The notes under the pieces were generated by a model that was given only the letters and a program-made list of their open reading frames with translations, did no database searches and was not told the origin of the DNA. A DNA stretch of 64,000 nt, from contig NZ_JAVRHO010000001.1 of assembly GCF_031846515.1 (NCBI RefSeq), positions 124,001-188,000 on the forward strand, given 5' to 3'. The DNA is from Autumnicola lenta (GTDB taxonomy: Bacteria > Bacteroidota > Bacteroidia > Flavobacteriales > Flavobacteriaceae). Made by a program: the position numbers and the translations under genes. Below, in pieces: positions 1 through 9,359 of this stretch (position 1 is the first letter of the stretch; each line of letters starts with the position of its first letter).

Positions 1-695
1 TTTTAAATACTCAAATTGATGGAATTTTCATGTCTGTGTCGAAAACTACCCAAAATTCAGATCACATAAAGAAAGTGCTTGAAGAAAATACGCCTCTTGT
101 ATTTTTTGACAGGAAAATGGAAATATCCGGGGTAAGCTCTGTAGTTATAGATGATTTTAAGGCAGGATATATGGTCACAGAACATCTCATCCAGCAGGGC
201 TGCACACGTATTGCTCACTTATCTGGAGAGAGCAACCTCGAAATTTACAAATATCGGCACGAAGGTTACTGTGCCGCACTTAAAGAGCACGGACTAAAAT
301 ATGTTCCGGAGTATGTAATTAAGGCTAACAGTAAAATCGAATCTGGAATAGAGGCTGTAGAGCAATTGTGGAGTCTGGACATCAAACCGGATGCCGTTTT
401 TGCTGCCGGTGACTATGTTGCCCTTGGTGCTATTCAGGAACTTAAAAACCGAAAAATACGAGTCCCTGAAGATGTGTGTGTTGCAGGTTTTAGTAACGAA
501 CCTTTTACTAAATATATGGAGTTACCGATAACCTCTATAGATCAAACTCCGCAGCTTATGGGAAAGATTGCTGCACAGGTATTTTTAGAACAGGTACAGG
601 AAGATCAAACTTTAACTATTGAGAAGAAAGTGGTACTCCCTCCTGAGTTGTTTGTGAGAGATTCTTCAGATAGGAGCGTAAAAATTAACAATTAA
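1..695 (+). CDS. LacI-family transcriptional regulator, C-terminal part (5' end outside window)
   Basis: The reading frame is open from base 3, so the first in-frame ATG at 30 is probably internal and the gene starts upstream of the window. What remains is the periplasmic-binding-protein-like sensor domain of a LacI/PurR-type regulator: the segment DGIFMSVSKTT, then LVFFDR, the GCTRIAHLSG strand-turn, PDAVFAAGDYVALGAI and VAGFSN, followed by the terminal SIDQTP block. The N-terminal helix-turn-helix (about 60 residues) is not visible. LacI regulators often accompany pectin loci in Flavobacteria and respond to a sugar or oligosaccharide. The palindromic site found twice nearby is the natural candidate for its operator, but that link is inferred. 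A strong terminator follows the stop. Confidence 0.85.
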   Translation, partial: LNTQIDGIFMSVSKTTQNSDHIKKVLEENTPLVFFDRKMEISGVSSVVIDDFKAGYMVTEHLIQQGCTRIAHLSGESNLEIYKYRHEGYCAALKEHGLKYVPEYVIKANSKIESGIEAVEQLWSLDIKPDAVFAAGDYVALGAIQELKNRKIRVPEDVCVAGFSNEPFTKYMELPITSIDQTPQLMGKIAAQVFLEQVQEDQTLTIEKKVVLPPELFVRDSSDRSVKINN

Positions 696-742
696 CCGCT
701 TGATTAGCTTCTTTACAGCTAATGTAACCGCTGTTTTTCAAT

Positions 743-775
743 AAAAGGAGAGCCGTTTTACCGGCTCTCCTTTTT
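743..775 (+). terminator. Intrinsic terminator of the LacI-type gene
   Basis: A perfect 13-bp stem (743-755 with 762-774) carries a 6-base loop and ends in a run of T. It lies 48 bp after the regulator stop codon. The left arm begins with A residues, so it could also work for leftward transcripts arriving from 1100. Confidence 0.9.
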
Positions 776-1470
776 AATCTTAAATCTAACTATTTCGGAA
801 TTACCATAGCGCAGGTCAAAATGTGACAAATTTCCCCTGTTATTGTCTTGACCTGAAATTCTCGTTTATTCTCCGTAATTACTTGTTTTAAAATACATTA
901 AGCGTTTATTAGTAGTAATATTTATCCCTTTTATAGCGACCTTTGGAAGATTTACATTTTTCACTTTACTATATTTATATCTTTCTATCACTACATTCAT
1001 TCTGTAGCTTCTTTATTCATATTAATGTAGACCAAAGATTTCCGATAATGATCTCCTTCTCTATAAAAATAAGCAGTACCGAAGAGAGGCTCTTTAACTT
1101 GTAAAATTTTTAACAATGTAATCGATTACGTAAATATATTTATAAATTATCAAGTACAAAACTTTTTAGCTAAAAAGTGATATTATATGAATTTCGCACC
1201 CGTGAATTATTATTATAAATAAAGATTCAAAAAATGATGGTAATTTAGCCAGGTGGCTTTATAGGTCAGAAGAAAATAGAGACAATCCATTATAATCCTT
1301 CTTCACGGAACGCGAAATGGATTGTTGCTTCATTCATATTGTTATTATGCAGTGATGGTCTTGAAGGTCTCGACTCTATCCTTTTAGCCTTCCTTGATAC
1401 AATTAGATAGTTCATTTAAAGTTTTAACTAAGTAGTATATAACCCAACACGCAATAAACTTCTTGAACTA
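776..1470. other. Intergenic region with an orphan operator and a possible gene remnant
   Basis: About 700 bp without a convincing gene. It contains the operator/promoter copy listed at 1109-1164. Leftward from it, on the minus strand, a frame of 39 codons runs from about 1116 to a stop at 997-999 and includes the protein-like stretch EPLFGTAYFYREGDHY, which could be the tail of a lost gene; I do not recognise the family. An 8-bp inverted repeat (812-819 with 848-855) brackets 28 bases. Nothing else is recognisable. Confidence 0.4.
1109..1164 (-). promoter_or_regulatory. Second copy of the putative LacI operator with -7-like element
   Basis: The perfect 12-bp palindrome GTAATCGATTAC (1118-1129) has a central CG, as LacI-type operators do. 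It sits inside a 31-bp block (1109-1139) identical to 14593-14623. On the minus strand an AAGTTTTG element (1157-1164), close to the Bacteroidota -7 consensus TAnnTTTG, lies at exactly the same distance from the palindrome as in the susC copy. Leftward transcription from here would run into the tail of the regulator gene and no intact gene is served. The site may be a relic promoter or an auxiliary operator. Confidence 0.65.
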
Positions 1471-1475
1471 AAAGA

Positions 1476-1513
1476 CGCCGTCTTGTGAGCTATTAAAGAT
1501 TCACAAGACGGCG
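1476..1513 (-). terminator. Terminator at the end of the pectin-utilisation operon
   Basis: A perfect 13-bp stem (1476-1488 with 1501-1513) with a 12-base loop lies 70 bp beyond the stop of the PL9 gene. On the minus strand it is followed by a short T-rich stretch, fitting an end for the five-gene minus-strand operon. Confidence 0.75.
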
Positions 1514-1582
1514 CCTGATTAAAAACGAAATATGGTTCTAACTCATAAGAGTATTAAAATTTTTATTTTCAATTGATGTCAA

Positions 1583-3436
1583 TTAAAATTCAAATGCTCC
1601 GAGATCTGGTGCTGAACCGTTAAAAGGTAAACCTACATCTACTCCTGCATCAATCAAATCGCTATCAGATTTAAGGTGAAAAAAGCTTACATCCGGAAGG
1701 CTTCCATCGGCTTTTCTTGGTGCTGTTAGTTCAGAATAATCTATACTTACATAGTCATCCACTGAACTTTCCAATCCTTCCGTATCCCAACTATTGTTAG
1801 TAACATCTAGTGTTGTAGCATTAACACTACCCACTTCTCCAAGCACATTGCTGTTTTTGATGACGAGTTTCTCAAGAGGATTTGTACTACCAAAACCATA
1901 ATTGTTTCCATTATCATAGGCGGAACAGTTATATAGGGTCACATCTCCCCTGTTACTGTTATGATCAAAGCCATCAGCTGCGTTTCCTACTGCGATACAA
2001 TCCATATAAACTGCATTATGCTTTAGATCTTTGTCATCGCTTCCACCGGTTTTAAAACCGTTACCATCACCTCCACTTGGGGAGCCATCCTCTAAATAGC
2101 CATTTTGGATAGCCCAGCAATTTTCATAAGTGGTAGTTACATTATCAGCTCCTCTTAAATAGCCATCCCATCCATCATCCAGGTTTTGCCATGCTCTGCA
2201 GCCTACAAATTTATTTCCTGTACCTACGTTTAGTTTAGCTGCAAAACCATCGGCGTTTTCAAGTGTGGAATCTGCATTAAAGAAAGAATCGCAATTCAGG
2301 ATAGTGTTGTTAGCGGCACCATTATCTAGCTGAAGACCGGTATCTGAACATTCAGAAAAGGTACAGAATTCAATCAGGTTTTCATGGCCTTCAATAAACA
2401 TCCCGTTATCGCCAGCTTTATATACATCGATCCCTTTTATATGCCAGTAATCAGCATTTAATTCTATTCCGCGGTTAGATGAATTCTCTGCCATCGAGGA
2501 AAAATCGAATCTTGGTCTGGTTTCATCTTCAGGATGTGCCAATAAGGAAATCATATTGCCCTCACTACCACTGGTACTAATTTCTATAGTGGAATCAAAC
2601 ATATAATCTCCGCCGCGGATATAGATGTTTTCTCCCGGAACAGCCGCTGCAATAGCATCTAAAATTTCCTGAGAAGTACTCACTATTTCCCCTTGTACAG
2701 AAGAGGTGTTTTCACCTGTTCTGAAGGAGTAGGTATTGCTTATAGCTGTATTCTTACTATCTGTTGTTTCCACATGCCAGTAATAAACGCTATTAGGATC
2801 TACCTGAATCTCCAGGGAGGTCTCAGTAAGACCTTTCCATTCTTCTGGGGGTTCCTGATCGCCATCCACCGTATCGGCAAATAAAGTATAAGTCAACGCA
2901 TCACCATCTGTATCAGTTTCAGCAGCTTCCCATTCTAAAGTAACTTTACCATCTACAGAGGTCACCATAGCTCCGGAAGCCGGCGCCATAAGAGAGGCAG
3001 GAAAAGGAACATTATTAGATCCAGGCTCGCCGGCTACATAAAACCGGTAAGGTTCTGAAGCGGTAGTTTCTTCTCCGTTATTTTTTGAAACTACCCTCCA
3101 GGTATAAGGATTTCCTCTTTCCAGTCTAACTACAATCGCAGTAGCATTCAAATTAGGCCGCTGCGTAACTTCCTGGGTATTCAGATTTGTAATTATGAGA
3201 TCGTAGGTATCGGCATCACTGGCTTCACTCCATTCAAAAGCTACTTCAGCCATATTGGCCACGACATCACCTATTTCACATTCTGTATTATCCTGCGGAA
3301 GTACAAGACTGGCCGCTCCCGGGACTACATCATTAACAACCTGGGCATCATCATCGCTGGAACATGACACCATTAATACAGCCATGACAAAGATCATGAG
3401 CGCTTTGTAATAAGGTATATTTATAGAGTTTTTCAT
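1583..3436 (-). CDS. Pectate lyase, PL9-type right-handed beta-helix lipoprotein
   Basis: A 617-residue lipoprotein: signal peptide with lipobox VSC (Cys about 25) followed by SSDDD, a typical surface-export context in Bacteroidota. Two fibronectin-like/SusE-like beta domains (about 40-130 and 145-240) precede a parallel beta-helix (about 250-560). Family PL9 landmarks are present: NADGFAAK (about 395), GCRAWQNLDDGWDGY with the Ca-binding aspartates (about 420) and GNGFKTGG, whose Lys (about 462) matches the catalytic base of Dickeya Pel9A. It should cleave de-esterified polygalacturonate by beta-elimination, with Ca2+, at the cell surface. It overlaps the upstream gene by 4 bp, so the two are translationally coupled. 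It is the only recognisable pectinase in the window. Confidence 0.88.
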   Translation of the reverse strand: MKNSINIPYYKALMIFVMAVLMVSCSSDDDAQVVNDVVPGAASLVLPQDNTECEIGDVVANMAEVAFEWSEASDADTYDLIITNLNTQEVTQRPNLNATAIVVRLERGNPYTWRVVSKNNGEETTASEPYRFYVAGEPGSNNVPFPASLMAPASGAMVTSVDGKVTLEWEAAETDTDGDALTYTLFADTVDGDQEPPEEWKGLTETSLEIQVDPNSVYYWHVETTDSKNTAISNTYSFRTGENTSSVQGEIVSTSQEILDAIAAAVPGENIYIRGGDYMFDSTIEISTSGSEGNMISLLAHPEDETRPRFDFSSMAENSSNRGIELNADYWHIKGIDVYKAGDNGMFIEGHENLIEFCTFSECSDTGLQLDNGAANNTILNCDSFFNADSTLENADGFAAKLNVGTGNKFVGCRAWQNLDDGWDGYLRGADNVTTTYENCWAIQNGYLEDGSPSGGDGNGFKTGGSDDKDLKHNAVYMDCIAVGNAADGFDHNSNRGDVTLYNCSAYDNGNNYGFGSTNPLEKLVIKNSNVLGEVGSVNATTLDVTNNSWDTEGLESSVDDYVSIDYSELTAPRKADGSLPDVSFFHLKSDSDLIDAGVDVGLPFNGSAPDLGAFEF

Positions 3437-6400
3437 GATTTAATAACTTTTAAAGTTTTATTTACCGTGGCTGATTTCAATTGAAGAAAATATACCCCAT
3501 TCCTGTAATTGGTAAGGTCCAGGTGAATCACACGGTCTGACGGAATTTCCATTTTTTCTGAGATATGTACCTGCCCGCTAAGGTTTAAAAGAGATACATC
3601 TATAGCAGTATCTGTTCCATTAATATACACCTTCAAATCTCCCTGGGTTGGATTAGGAAACAGTACAACCTCTTCAGAAAGTAAAACTTCCTTATTGAAA
3701 GTACCCTGACAATCTGAATCTGTAGAGAGTTTAAATGTATTTCGACCCTTTTCAAGGTTCAGTACTATCCTGGATTGCGAGGTAGTGGTGATATTGCCAT
3801 TATGTTCTATCTTATACTCCGTAGCTCCATCAAGAGAGAAAGTAACTGTGCTATTCGCATAATTTACAGAGGAATAAGCTGCCAGTGGAGTTGGCCCTTC
3901 TACAGTTACATTGAAACACTGCTCATATCCATCCTGCCCGTCAACGGTCACACATATATCATAATTTCCTGCCGTAAGATTTTCAATATTAGCTGAAAAC
4001 TCATTGGAAGATGATAAAGTAGCTGCACCGGTTCCTGTACCAGATACGGCTACATTATACGTATAATTGGTATCTGCAGCACTAATGCTAATGTAACCGT
4101 CACCGTTTCCGCTACAACTTACGTCATATACAGATATATTAAAATTATCTGCCGCAAGATCAAAAACCTCACAACCAAAAACATCAACAGTCGCTCCTTC
4201 TGTAGAATCAGGGCAGTTATCCTCAAAATTGATGATCCCGTCACCATCATCGTCATCACATACATCTCCAACCCCATTTTCATTAACATCTGCCTGGTCT
4301 GGATTAGGAGTTGAGATACAGTTATCTTCTGCATTCAGAATTCCGTCTCCGTCAATATCTCCAAATGGCCCATCGGGTTCAGCCTCAAAAACAATGTCGC
4401 TTGTGGTTTCACCTGTTATTTCCAGCGTATTTTCCGGAATATAATAACCATCTACACCCTCATTTTCTATGGTATACTGAACATTTGGTTCAAGTTTTAC
4501 TGAATATGTTCCCGCATCTGTATCAATCATTGGCTTCGGAACATAAAGTGCATCAGCACCCGGATCTGGAGTAAATGTTAAGGCTAAATCTTCAATATTT
4601 TCATCCAGACCAATAATTGATCCTATAACGGAATAAATTTCGACTTTTTCTATAGTTATATCATGGGTAGCTGCACTTTCAGTTATAGTTACCGAAGCAC
4701 CATCTGAAATTACATATCCATCAGCTCCTTCAAGAGAAATATTGTAGTCAAAGTCTATTGGCAGTTCAACCTGGTAGGAACCATCGGTTGGTATTACATT
4801 CCAGGTTTTTCCTTCTTCAATAGAAAATACTATCGAATAGTCTTCAGGAATTCCTGGAGCATCAGTAAGATCTAAGTTTCCAGATAATTGCCCATAAGTG
4901 GCAGGTTTTCTAATAATCCTGAAATAGCTTGGCTTATCGGCCGTGTCGTAGATGTGATAAGTTCCGTTTGCCTTTGCCACAAAACTAACTTCCTGAAGCT
5001 CACCACCCACATTTACCACGTCATTCTGCAGTTCAGGATTTGCTGTATTTTCAAAATGAAGCTCACCATTTCCATCCTGGCCGAGCACCCAGAGAGTTAC
5101 TTTATCATCTTCATTTAGATCCAAACTCATAAAACGGTTGGTAGCGCCTCGGGAATTGATGTAAACCCTTCCTTTAAAATCTTCATATTCATCAATATCA
5201 TCATCATATCGGGTAAGATTCAAATTGGTTGTTCTTAACCTATCACTTCCACCTCCGGTAAAACTAAGATCACCAGCTGTAAAATCTGGCAAATTTATGC
5301 CTGAAGTTCCAGGGGTAATAGATTCATCATACCAGGAATTTATTCTAGATTCATTCAGCATATTGTTATACTGAGACTCGTCCAGTTGGGTTGCTCCAAA
5401 ATCCCATACATCGGCCAGGCCTTCTACATAAATCAAATCTTTAGTTATACTGATGTCAAATGGAGAAGTATCTTCTGTTACTTCCAGGCTGGCATTACTG
5501 CTAATAGAATAGCCTTCAGCTCCTTCTAAGGAAACTTCATATTGATAGCCAATAGGAAGAACTATACTATACGATCCTCCATCTGCCAAAGAAAGCTTCC
5601 ATGTCTTACCAAGTTCGTTTTTGAATACAATACTGTAATCTGAAGGAATGCCTTCGGCTTCTGCCACATCCACACTTCCTGTTACGGTAGTATAAGTAGC
5701 ACTTTTACGTATAATCCTGAAATAACTTGGTTTATCGGTATCATCATAAATTCGATACGTACCTGCGGCTTTTGCCATAAAGTTTACTTCTGTAAGCTCT
5801 TCCCCTACAGCAACTACATCATTTTGAAGTTCCGGATCTGCTACATATTCAAAATGAATATTACCATTGCCATTTTGGGTAAGTGTCCAAAGGCTAATTT
5901 CATCATCTTCATTTAGTTCAAGGCTAAAATACCTGCCGGTAGCACCCGATGAATTTATATATACTCTTCCCTTAAAATCTTCGTATTCATCAATATCATC
6001 ATCAAAACGGGTAAGATTCGTATTACTAGTTCGCAGGCGGTCACTTCCACCTCCGGTAAAGCTTAGATCTCCAACCGTGAAATCTGGTAAATTAATATCT
6101 GAGGTTCCCGGGGTGATAGATGAATCATACCACGAGTTGATCACCTCTTCAGTTAGTTGATTGTTGAATTGTGCTTCATCAAGCTGTGTTGCTCCAAAAT
6201 CCCACACATCTGCAAGACCATTGCCTGCCGCTCCATCCTTTTGAATCAATAAATTCAGGGCGGTGTTTTCTGTAATTTCTATGTTAGTACTGCCGGTGAT
6301 TGAAAAACCATCAGCACCTTCAAGAGAAATGTCATAAGTATCACCTGCAGGCAGGTCTACCGTATAAGTATCTTCAGAAACTGAAGAACTCCAGGAATCA

Positions 6401-7632
6401 CCACTTTCATTGGTGAAAACTATACTATAATTGCCAGGAATATCTGAGGCTGCAGTAACATCTACATTACCGCTTACGGTAGCATTGTTAGCGCTTTTCC
6501 GAAAAATCCTGAAATAGCTGGGTTTCCCCGTATCGTCATAGATCTTATAGATTCCGGAAGTTTCTGCCGTAAAATTTAATTCGGTAATTTCTTCTCCAAC
6601 AGCAACTACATCATTCTGAAGTTCTGAATCTGAAGTATTTTCAAAATGAATATTACTGTCCCCTTCCTGCGAAAGAGCCCAGATTGTTACTTCATCACCT
6701 TCAGTCAAGTCCAGACTGAAAAACCTTCCTGTAGCTCCCGATGAATTGATATAAACCCTTCCTTTAAAATCTTCATATTCATCAATATCATCATCATAAC
6801 GGGTAAGATTCACATTGCTGGTTCGCAGGCGGTCACTCCCCCCTCCGGTAAAGCTAAGATCACCAACCGTGAAATTTGGTAAATTAATATCTGGGGTTCC
6901 CAGGGTTATGGATGCATCATACCAGGAATTGATAATATCTACCGACAATTGATTGTTGTATTCAGTTTCATCTAGTTGTGTGGCACCAAAATCCCAAGCA
7001 TCGGTAAGATCACTGCCTGATTCTGAACTCATCGTATTACTTTCACGTACGATTCTAAAATAACTTGGTTTTCCGGTATCATCATAGATATTATAAGTAC
7101 CGGAAGTTTCTGCCGTAAATTTTAATTCGGTAATTTCTTCCCCTACGGCAATTACATCATTCTGAAGTTCTGAATCTGCAGCATTTTCAAAATGAATATT
7201 GCTGTCACCTTCCTGGGAAAGAGCCCAAATTGTCACTTCATCACCTTCAGTCAATTCCAGACTGAAAAATCTGCCTGTAGCTCCCGATGAATTAATATAA
7301 ACCCTTCCTTTAAAATCTTCATATTCATCAATATCATCATCATAACGGGTAAGATTCGTATTACTGGTTCTCAGGCCGTCACTTCCACCTCCTGTAAAGC
7401 TAAGATCTCCAACCTTGAAATCAGTTAAATTAATGTCCGAGGTTCCCGGGGTTATGGATGCATCATACCAAGAGTTGATAATATCTACCGACAATTGATT
7501 GTTGTACTCAGATTCATCTAGTTGTGTGGCACCAAAATCCCACACATCTGGAAGACCAGGTTCGTCTTGTGAAAAGCCCTGTGAAATCCCCAGCAAGAGA
7601 AAAAGAGCTAATAATTGTAGTTGTTTCATCAT
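3433..7632 (-). CDS. Giant secreted four-repeat protein with TSP3 repeats and T9SS sorting domain
   Basis: 1399 residues with a Sec signal peptide (ending about LLGISQGFSQ). Four copies of a module of about 170 residues start near residues 28, 210, 473 and 740; each opens with WDFGATQLDE and contains INSWYD, GGGSD-LRT, a DDDIDEYEDFKGRVYIN block, and ends KPSYFRI. The last two are separated, and all but the first followed, by PEGA/carboxypeptidase-regulatory-like beta domains. Near 1075-1140 are thrombospondin type-3 repeats (DIDGDGILNAEDNC, DDDDGDGIINFEDNCPD), which bind Ca. A SprB-like domain follows, then a type A T9SS sorting domain from FPNPTQGD to KVIKS. No catalytic motif is visible. 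Its position beside a PL9 lyase and SusCD suggests a pectin-binding surface scaffold; that role is inferred. The repeated module is not one I can name. Confidence 0.8.
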   Translation of the reverse strand: MMKQLQLLALFLLLGISQGFSQDEPGLPDVWDFGATQLDESEYNNQLSVDIINSWYDASITPGTSDINLTDFKVGDLSFTGGGSDGLRTSNTNLTRYDDDIDEYEDFKGRVYINSSGATGRFFSLELTEGDEVTIWALSQEGDSNIHFENAADSELQNDVIAVGEEITELKFTAETSGTYNIYDDTGKPSYFRIVRESNTMSSESGSDLTDAWDFGATQLDETEYNNQLSVDIINSWYDASITLGTPDINLPNFTVGDLSFTGGGSDRLRTSNVNLTRYDDDIDEYEDFKGRVYINSSGATGRFFSLDLTEGDEVTIWALSQEGDSNIHFENTSDSELQNDVVAVGEEITELNFTAETSGIYKIYDDTGKPSYFRIFRKSANNATVSGNVDVTAASDIPGNYSIVFTNESGDSWSSSVSEDTYTVDLPAGDTYDISLEGADGFSITGSTNIEITENTALNLLIQKDGAAGNGLADVWDFGATQLDEAQFNNQLTEEVINSWYDSSITPGTSDINLPDFTVGDLSFTGGGSDRLRTSNTNLTRFDDDIDEYEDFKGRVYINSSGATGRYFSLELNEDDEISLWTLTQNGNGNIHFEYVADPELQNDVVAVGEELTEVNFMAKAAGTYRIYDDTDKPSYFRIIRKSATYTTVTGSVDVAEAEGIPSDYSIVFKNELGKTWKLSLADGGSYSIVLPIGYQYEVSLEGAEGYSISSNASLEVTEDTSPFDISITKDLIYVEGLADVWDFGATQLDESQYNNMLNESRINSWYDESITPGTSGINLPDFTAGDLSFTGGGSDRLRTTNLNLTRYDDDIDEYEDFKGRVYINSRGATNRFMSLDLNEDDKVTLWVLGQDGNGELHFENTANPELQNDVVNVGGELQEVSFVAKANGTYHIYDTADKPSYFRIIRKPATYGQLSGNLDLTDAPGIPEDYSIVFSIEEGKTWNVIPTDGSYQVELPIDFDYNISLEGADGYVISDGASVTITESAATHDITIEKVEIYSVIGSIIGLDENIEDLALTFTPDPGADALYVPKPMIDTDAGTYSVKLEPNVQYTIENEGVDGYYIPENTLEITGETTSDIVFEAEPDGPFGDIDGDGILNAEDNCISTPNPDQADVNENGVGDVCDDDDGDGIINFEDNCPDSTEGATVDVFGCEVFDLAADNFNISVYDVSCSGNGDGYISISAADTNYTYNVAVSGTGTGAATLSSSNEFSANIENLTAGNYDICVTVDGQDGYEQCFNVTVEGPTPLAAYSSVNYANSTVTFSLDGATEYKIEHNGNITTTSQSRIVLNLEKGRNTFKLSTDSDCQGTFNKEVLLSEEVVLFPNPTQGDLKVYINGTDTAIDVSLLNLSGQVHISEKMEIPSDRVIHLDLTNYRNGVYFLQLKSATVNKTLKVIKS
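4905..7556 (-). repeat. Four intragenic copies of a ~510-bp module
   Basis: Approximate spans are 7041-7556, 6497-7003, 5703-6209 and 4905-5412. They encode the WDFGATQ...SYFRI module. DNA similarity is high, for example around 5165-5220, 5965-6015, 6760-6815 and 7305-7360, where the block encoding IDEYEDFKGRVYIN is almost unchanged. The first two are nearly back to back (about 545 bp period); the others are about 795-800 bp apart because a beta domain has been inserted. This points to recent duplication within the gene. Confidence 0.85.
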
Positions 7633-7713
7633 TCCATAAAGATTTAGTTTAATTAAATATGTTCTATCCTAGCATTCTATTTTTTTACTGCCTTTATTAT
7701 TCGAGTAAATAAC

Positions 7714-7748
7714 AAAAGGGTATACATCTTTACAATGCATACCCTTTT
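7714..7748 (-). terminator. Hairpin between the DUF5123-type gene and the giant secreted gene
   Basis: A 10-bp stem (7714-7723 with 7739-7748) with a 15-base loop lies 25 bp past the stop of the upstream gene. On the minus strand the 3' arm ends in TTTT. It could reduce read-through so that susC, susD and the third gene are expressed more than the secreted proteins. Confidence 0.6.
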
Positions 7749-7772
7749 ATTATTTAAAGTTTAAACATCATA

Positions 7773-9329
7773 TTATCTCCAGCGAGGATCGCCTATCTGA
7801 TTGTCAATAAGTGTTTGATTTGTAACTGTAAAGTCTCCAGTAGATGGGTCAACAAATCCTGGATCCAGATTAAAATAACTAGTGTCATCAAAAATATACT
7901 GCGCCGTATCATAGAATCCAGGTGCATTAAAGTAATTATTATTACTAAAAGACGGAGATTCATCTATTCCTTCTCTATCTGCATAACCTTCAGATTCTGT
8001 ATTTACGATCAGTGTATTCCTCACTGTCACATCATTTGACACAAAACGTATATATAGCAGCCTACTGCTTTCATTATTCGAAACGGCGTAAAGTGTATTA
8101 CTATCAATAAGTACGTTCGAAGTCAAGCCCGCATCATTAGAGGTTCCACTCGCATCCATTCTTATAAAGTCCCTGTCTGGAGCAACATTATAAAAGGTAT
8201 TGTTTAGAAGGTTTATATTAAGTACGTCTGAATTTCTAAAATCTATAAAGTCCCCTCCTGAAGTAAAGATGTCGTACACAATACTATTTTCAACGGTAAG
8301 TGTTTGTAAAATGGCATCAGTTTCGTTACCGGCAATAAAGGAACGTCCATAATCATGGATGTTACAGCCGCTTATCAACAGAGAATTGAAATTTCCTGGA
8401 CCAGTATACCTCACAAAATCTGAGAGATCTGATGATCCTTCACCAAGACCCTGCAGGTCCAGATCGATCAATTCCACATCTTCAGCCCCTGCAACAATTT
8501 CAAAATTCAATTGAAGAAGTGGCTTATCAAAGCTTCTCAAACCTCTAATGGTTAAAGATTTATCAAGCGTTATCGTTCCGGTTTGATCGGTATAATCCCC
8601 CGGTTCCAACACAAAAATATCGCCTGCAACTGCATCTGCAATCATTTGTAACAGGTCGTCCTCCGGAGTTAATAATTTACCATCACCAATATCGATTCCT
8701 GTAGTAAACTCCTTAACGCCTCTTATTTGCGAACCATTAAGTAAAGTGGCCGTGTAATCTGTTTCTGAGCTAAGACCGGTCACAGTAGCGATCCCGGCAG
8801 CTCTATCGTCAGCGGTAATAGTATAGGTAATATCTCCCGGGCTTAGGCTTATTTCAGTAACCTCACTGCCAGGCACCCATCTCAGGATTGCCTCACCAGA
8901 CTTGATATCGCCATCTTCGCCTTCGATAAAGATCTGCTCGGTTAAAGTTCGGGCTGTTGTGGTCGCCCAGGAGGAGTCATCAATTCCCCTCTCACTAATA
9001 GCTTTAACTCTTATAGAATATAAAGTTTCACTTTCAAGAGGTACCAGAACTGGTACCTCATCAGGATTCACCTCAACCGTTCTTACAATATTGTTGAATT
9101 GTAATGAATCATTTGCAAACTCAACAATATAGCTATTCGCATTGTCGTTGACCGTCCAGTTCAGTTCTACATTAACCTGGTTTCTTACAAAGGCTGTTAG
9201 ATTTACCGGAGCGAATTCTCTGTCTACAGGAAGCTCTTCGACAAGTTCTTCATCATAGTCACAACTCGTAACAGTAGCCACGAGTAGAATAGCTATCAGT
9301 AAACTCTTAAAGATGTATTTTACTTTCAT
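7773..9329 (-). CDS. Surface lipoprotein of pectin loci (FN3 + DUF4957/DUF5123 beta-helix type)
   Basis: 518 residues with lipoprotein signal (lipobox TSC, Cys about 23, then DYDEE). A fibronectin type III-like domain occupies about 38-130, a second beta domain about 135-210, and a right-handed beta-helix about 215-480 built of short strands such as LTVENSIVYDI, INLLNNTFYNV and NVLIDSNTLYAV. The end, IGDPRW, is typical of the DUF5123 group. It follows susD directly (30 bp gap), the position usually taken by SusE/SusF-like glycan-binding lipoproteins. It lacks the PL9 aspartate cluster and catalytic Lys, so binding to polygalacturonan is more likely than cleavage. Confidence 0.75.
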   Translation of the reverse strand: MKVKYIFKSLLIAILLVATVTSCDYDEELVEELPVDREFAPVNLTAFVRNQVNVELNWTVNDNANSYIVEFANDSLQFNNIVRTVEVNPDEVPVLVPLESETLYSIRVKAISERGIDDSSWATTTARTLTEQIFIEGEDGDIKSGEAILRWVPGSEVTEISLSPGDITYTITADDRAAGIATVTGLSSETDYTATLLNGSQIRGVKEFTTGIDIGDGKLLTPEDDLLQMIADAVAGDIFVLEPGDYTDQTGTITLDKSLTIRGLRSFDKPLLQLNFEIVAGAEDVELIDLDLQGLGEGSSDLSDFVRYTGPGNFNSLLISGCNIHDYGRSFIAGNETDAILQTLTVENSIVYDIFTSGGDFIDFRNSDVLNINLLNNTFYNVAPDRDFIRMDASGTSNDAGLTSNVLIDSNTLYAVSNNESSRLLYIRFVSNDVTVRNTLIVNTESEGYADREGIDESPSFSNNNYFNAPGFYDTAQYIFDDTSYFNLDPGFVDPSTGDFTVTNQTLIDNQIGDPRWR

Positions 9330-9359
9330 AACTTATTAATTAATTCTGTTTTTTAGATT

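Noticed and set aside
4905..7556. Regularly spaced repeats that could suggest a CRISPR array or non-coding tandem repeat
   Set aside because: All units are in frame within one long coding sequence and encode the same protein module of about 170 residues.
7773..9329. Second pectate lyase
   Set aside because: The protein is a beta-helix but lacks the PL9 Ca-binding aspartate cluster and the GNGFK lysine, so a binding role is preferred.
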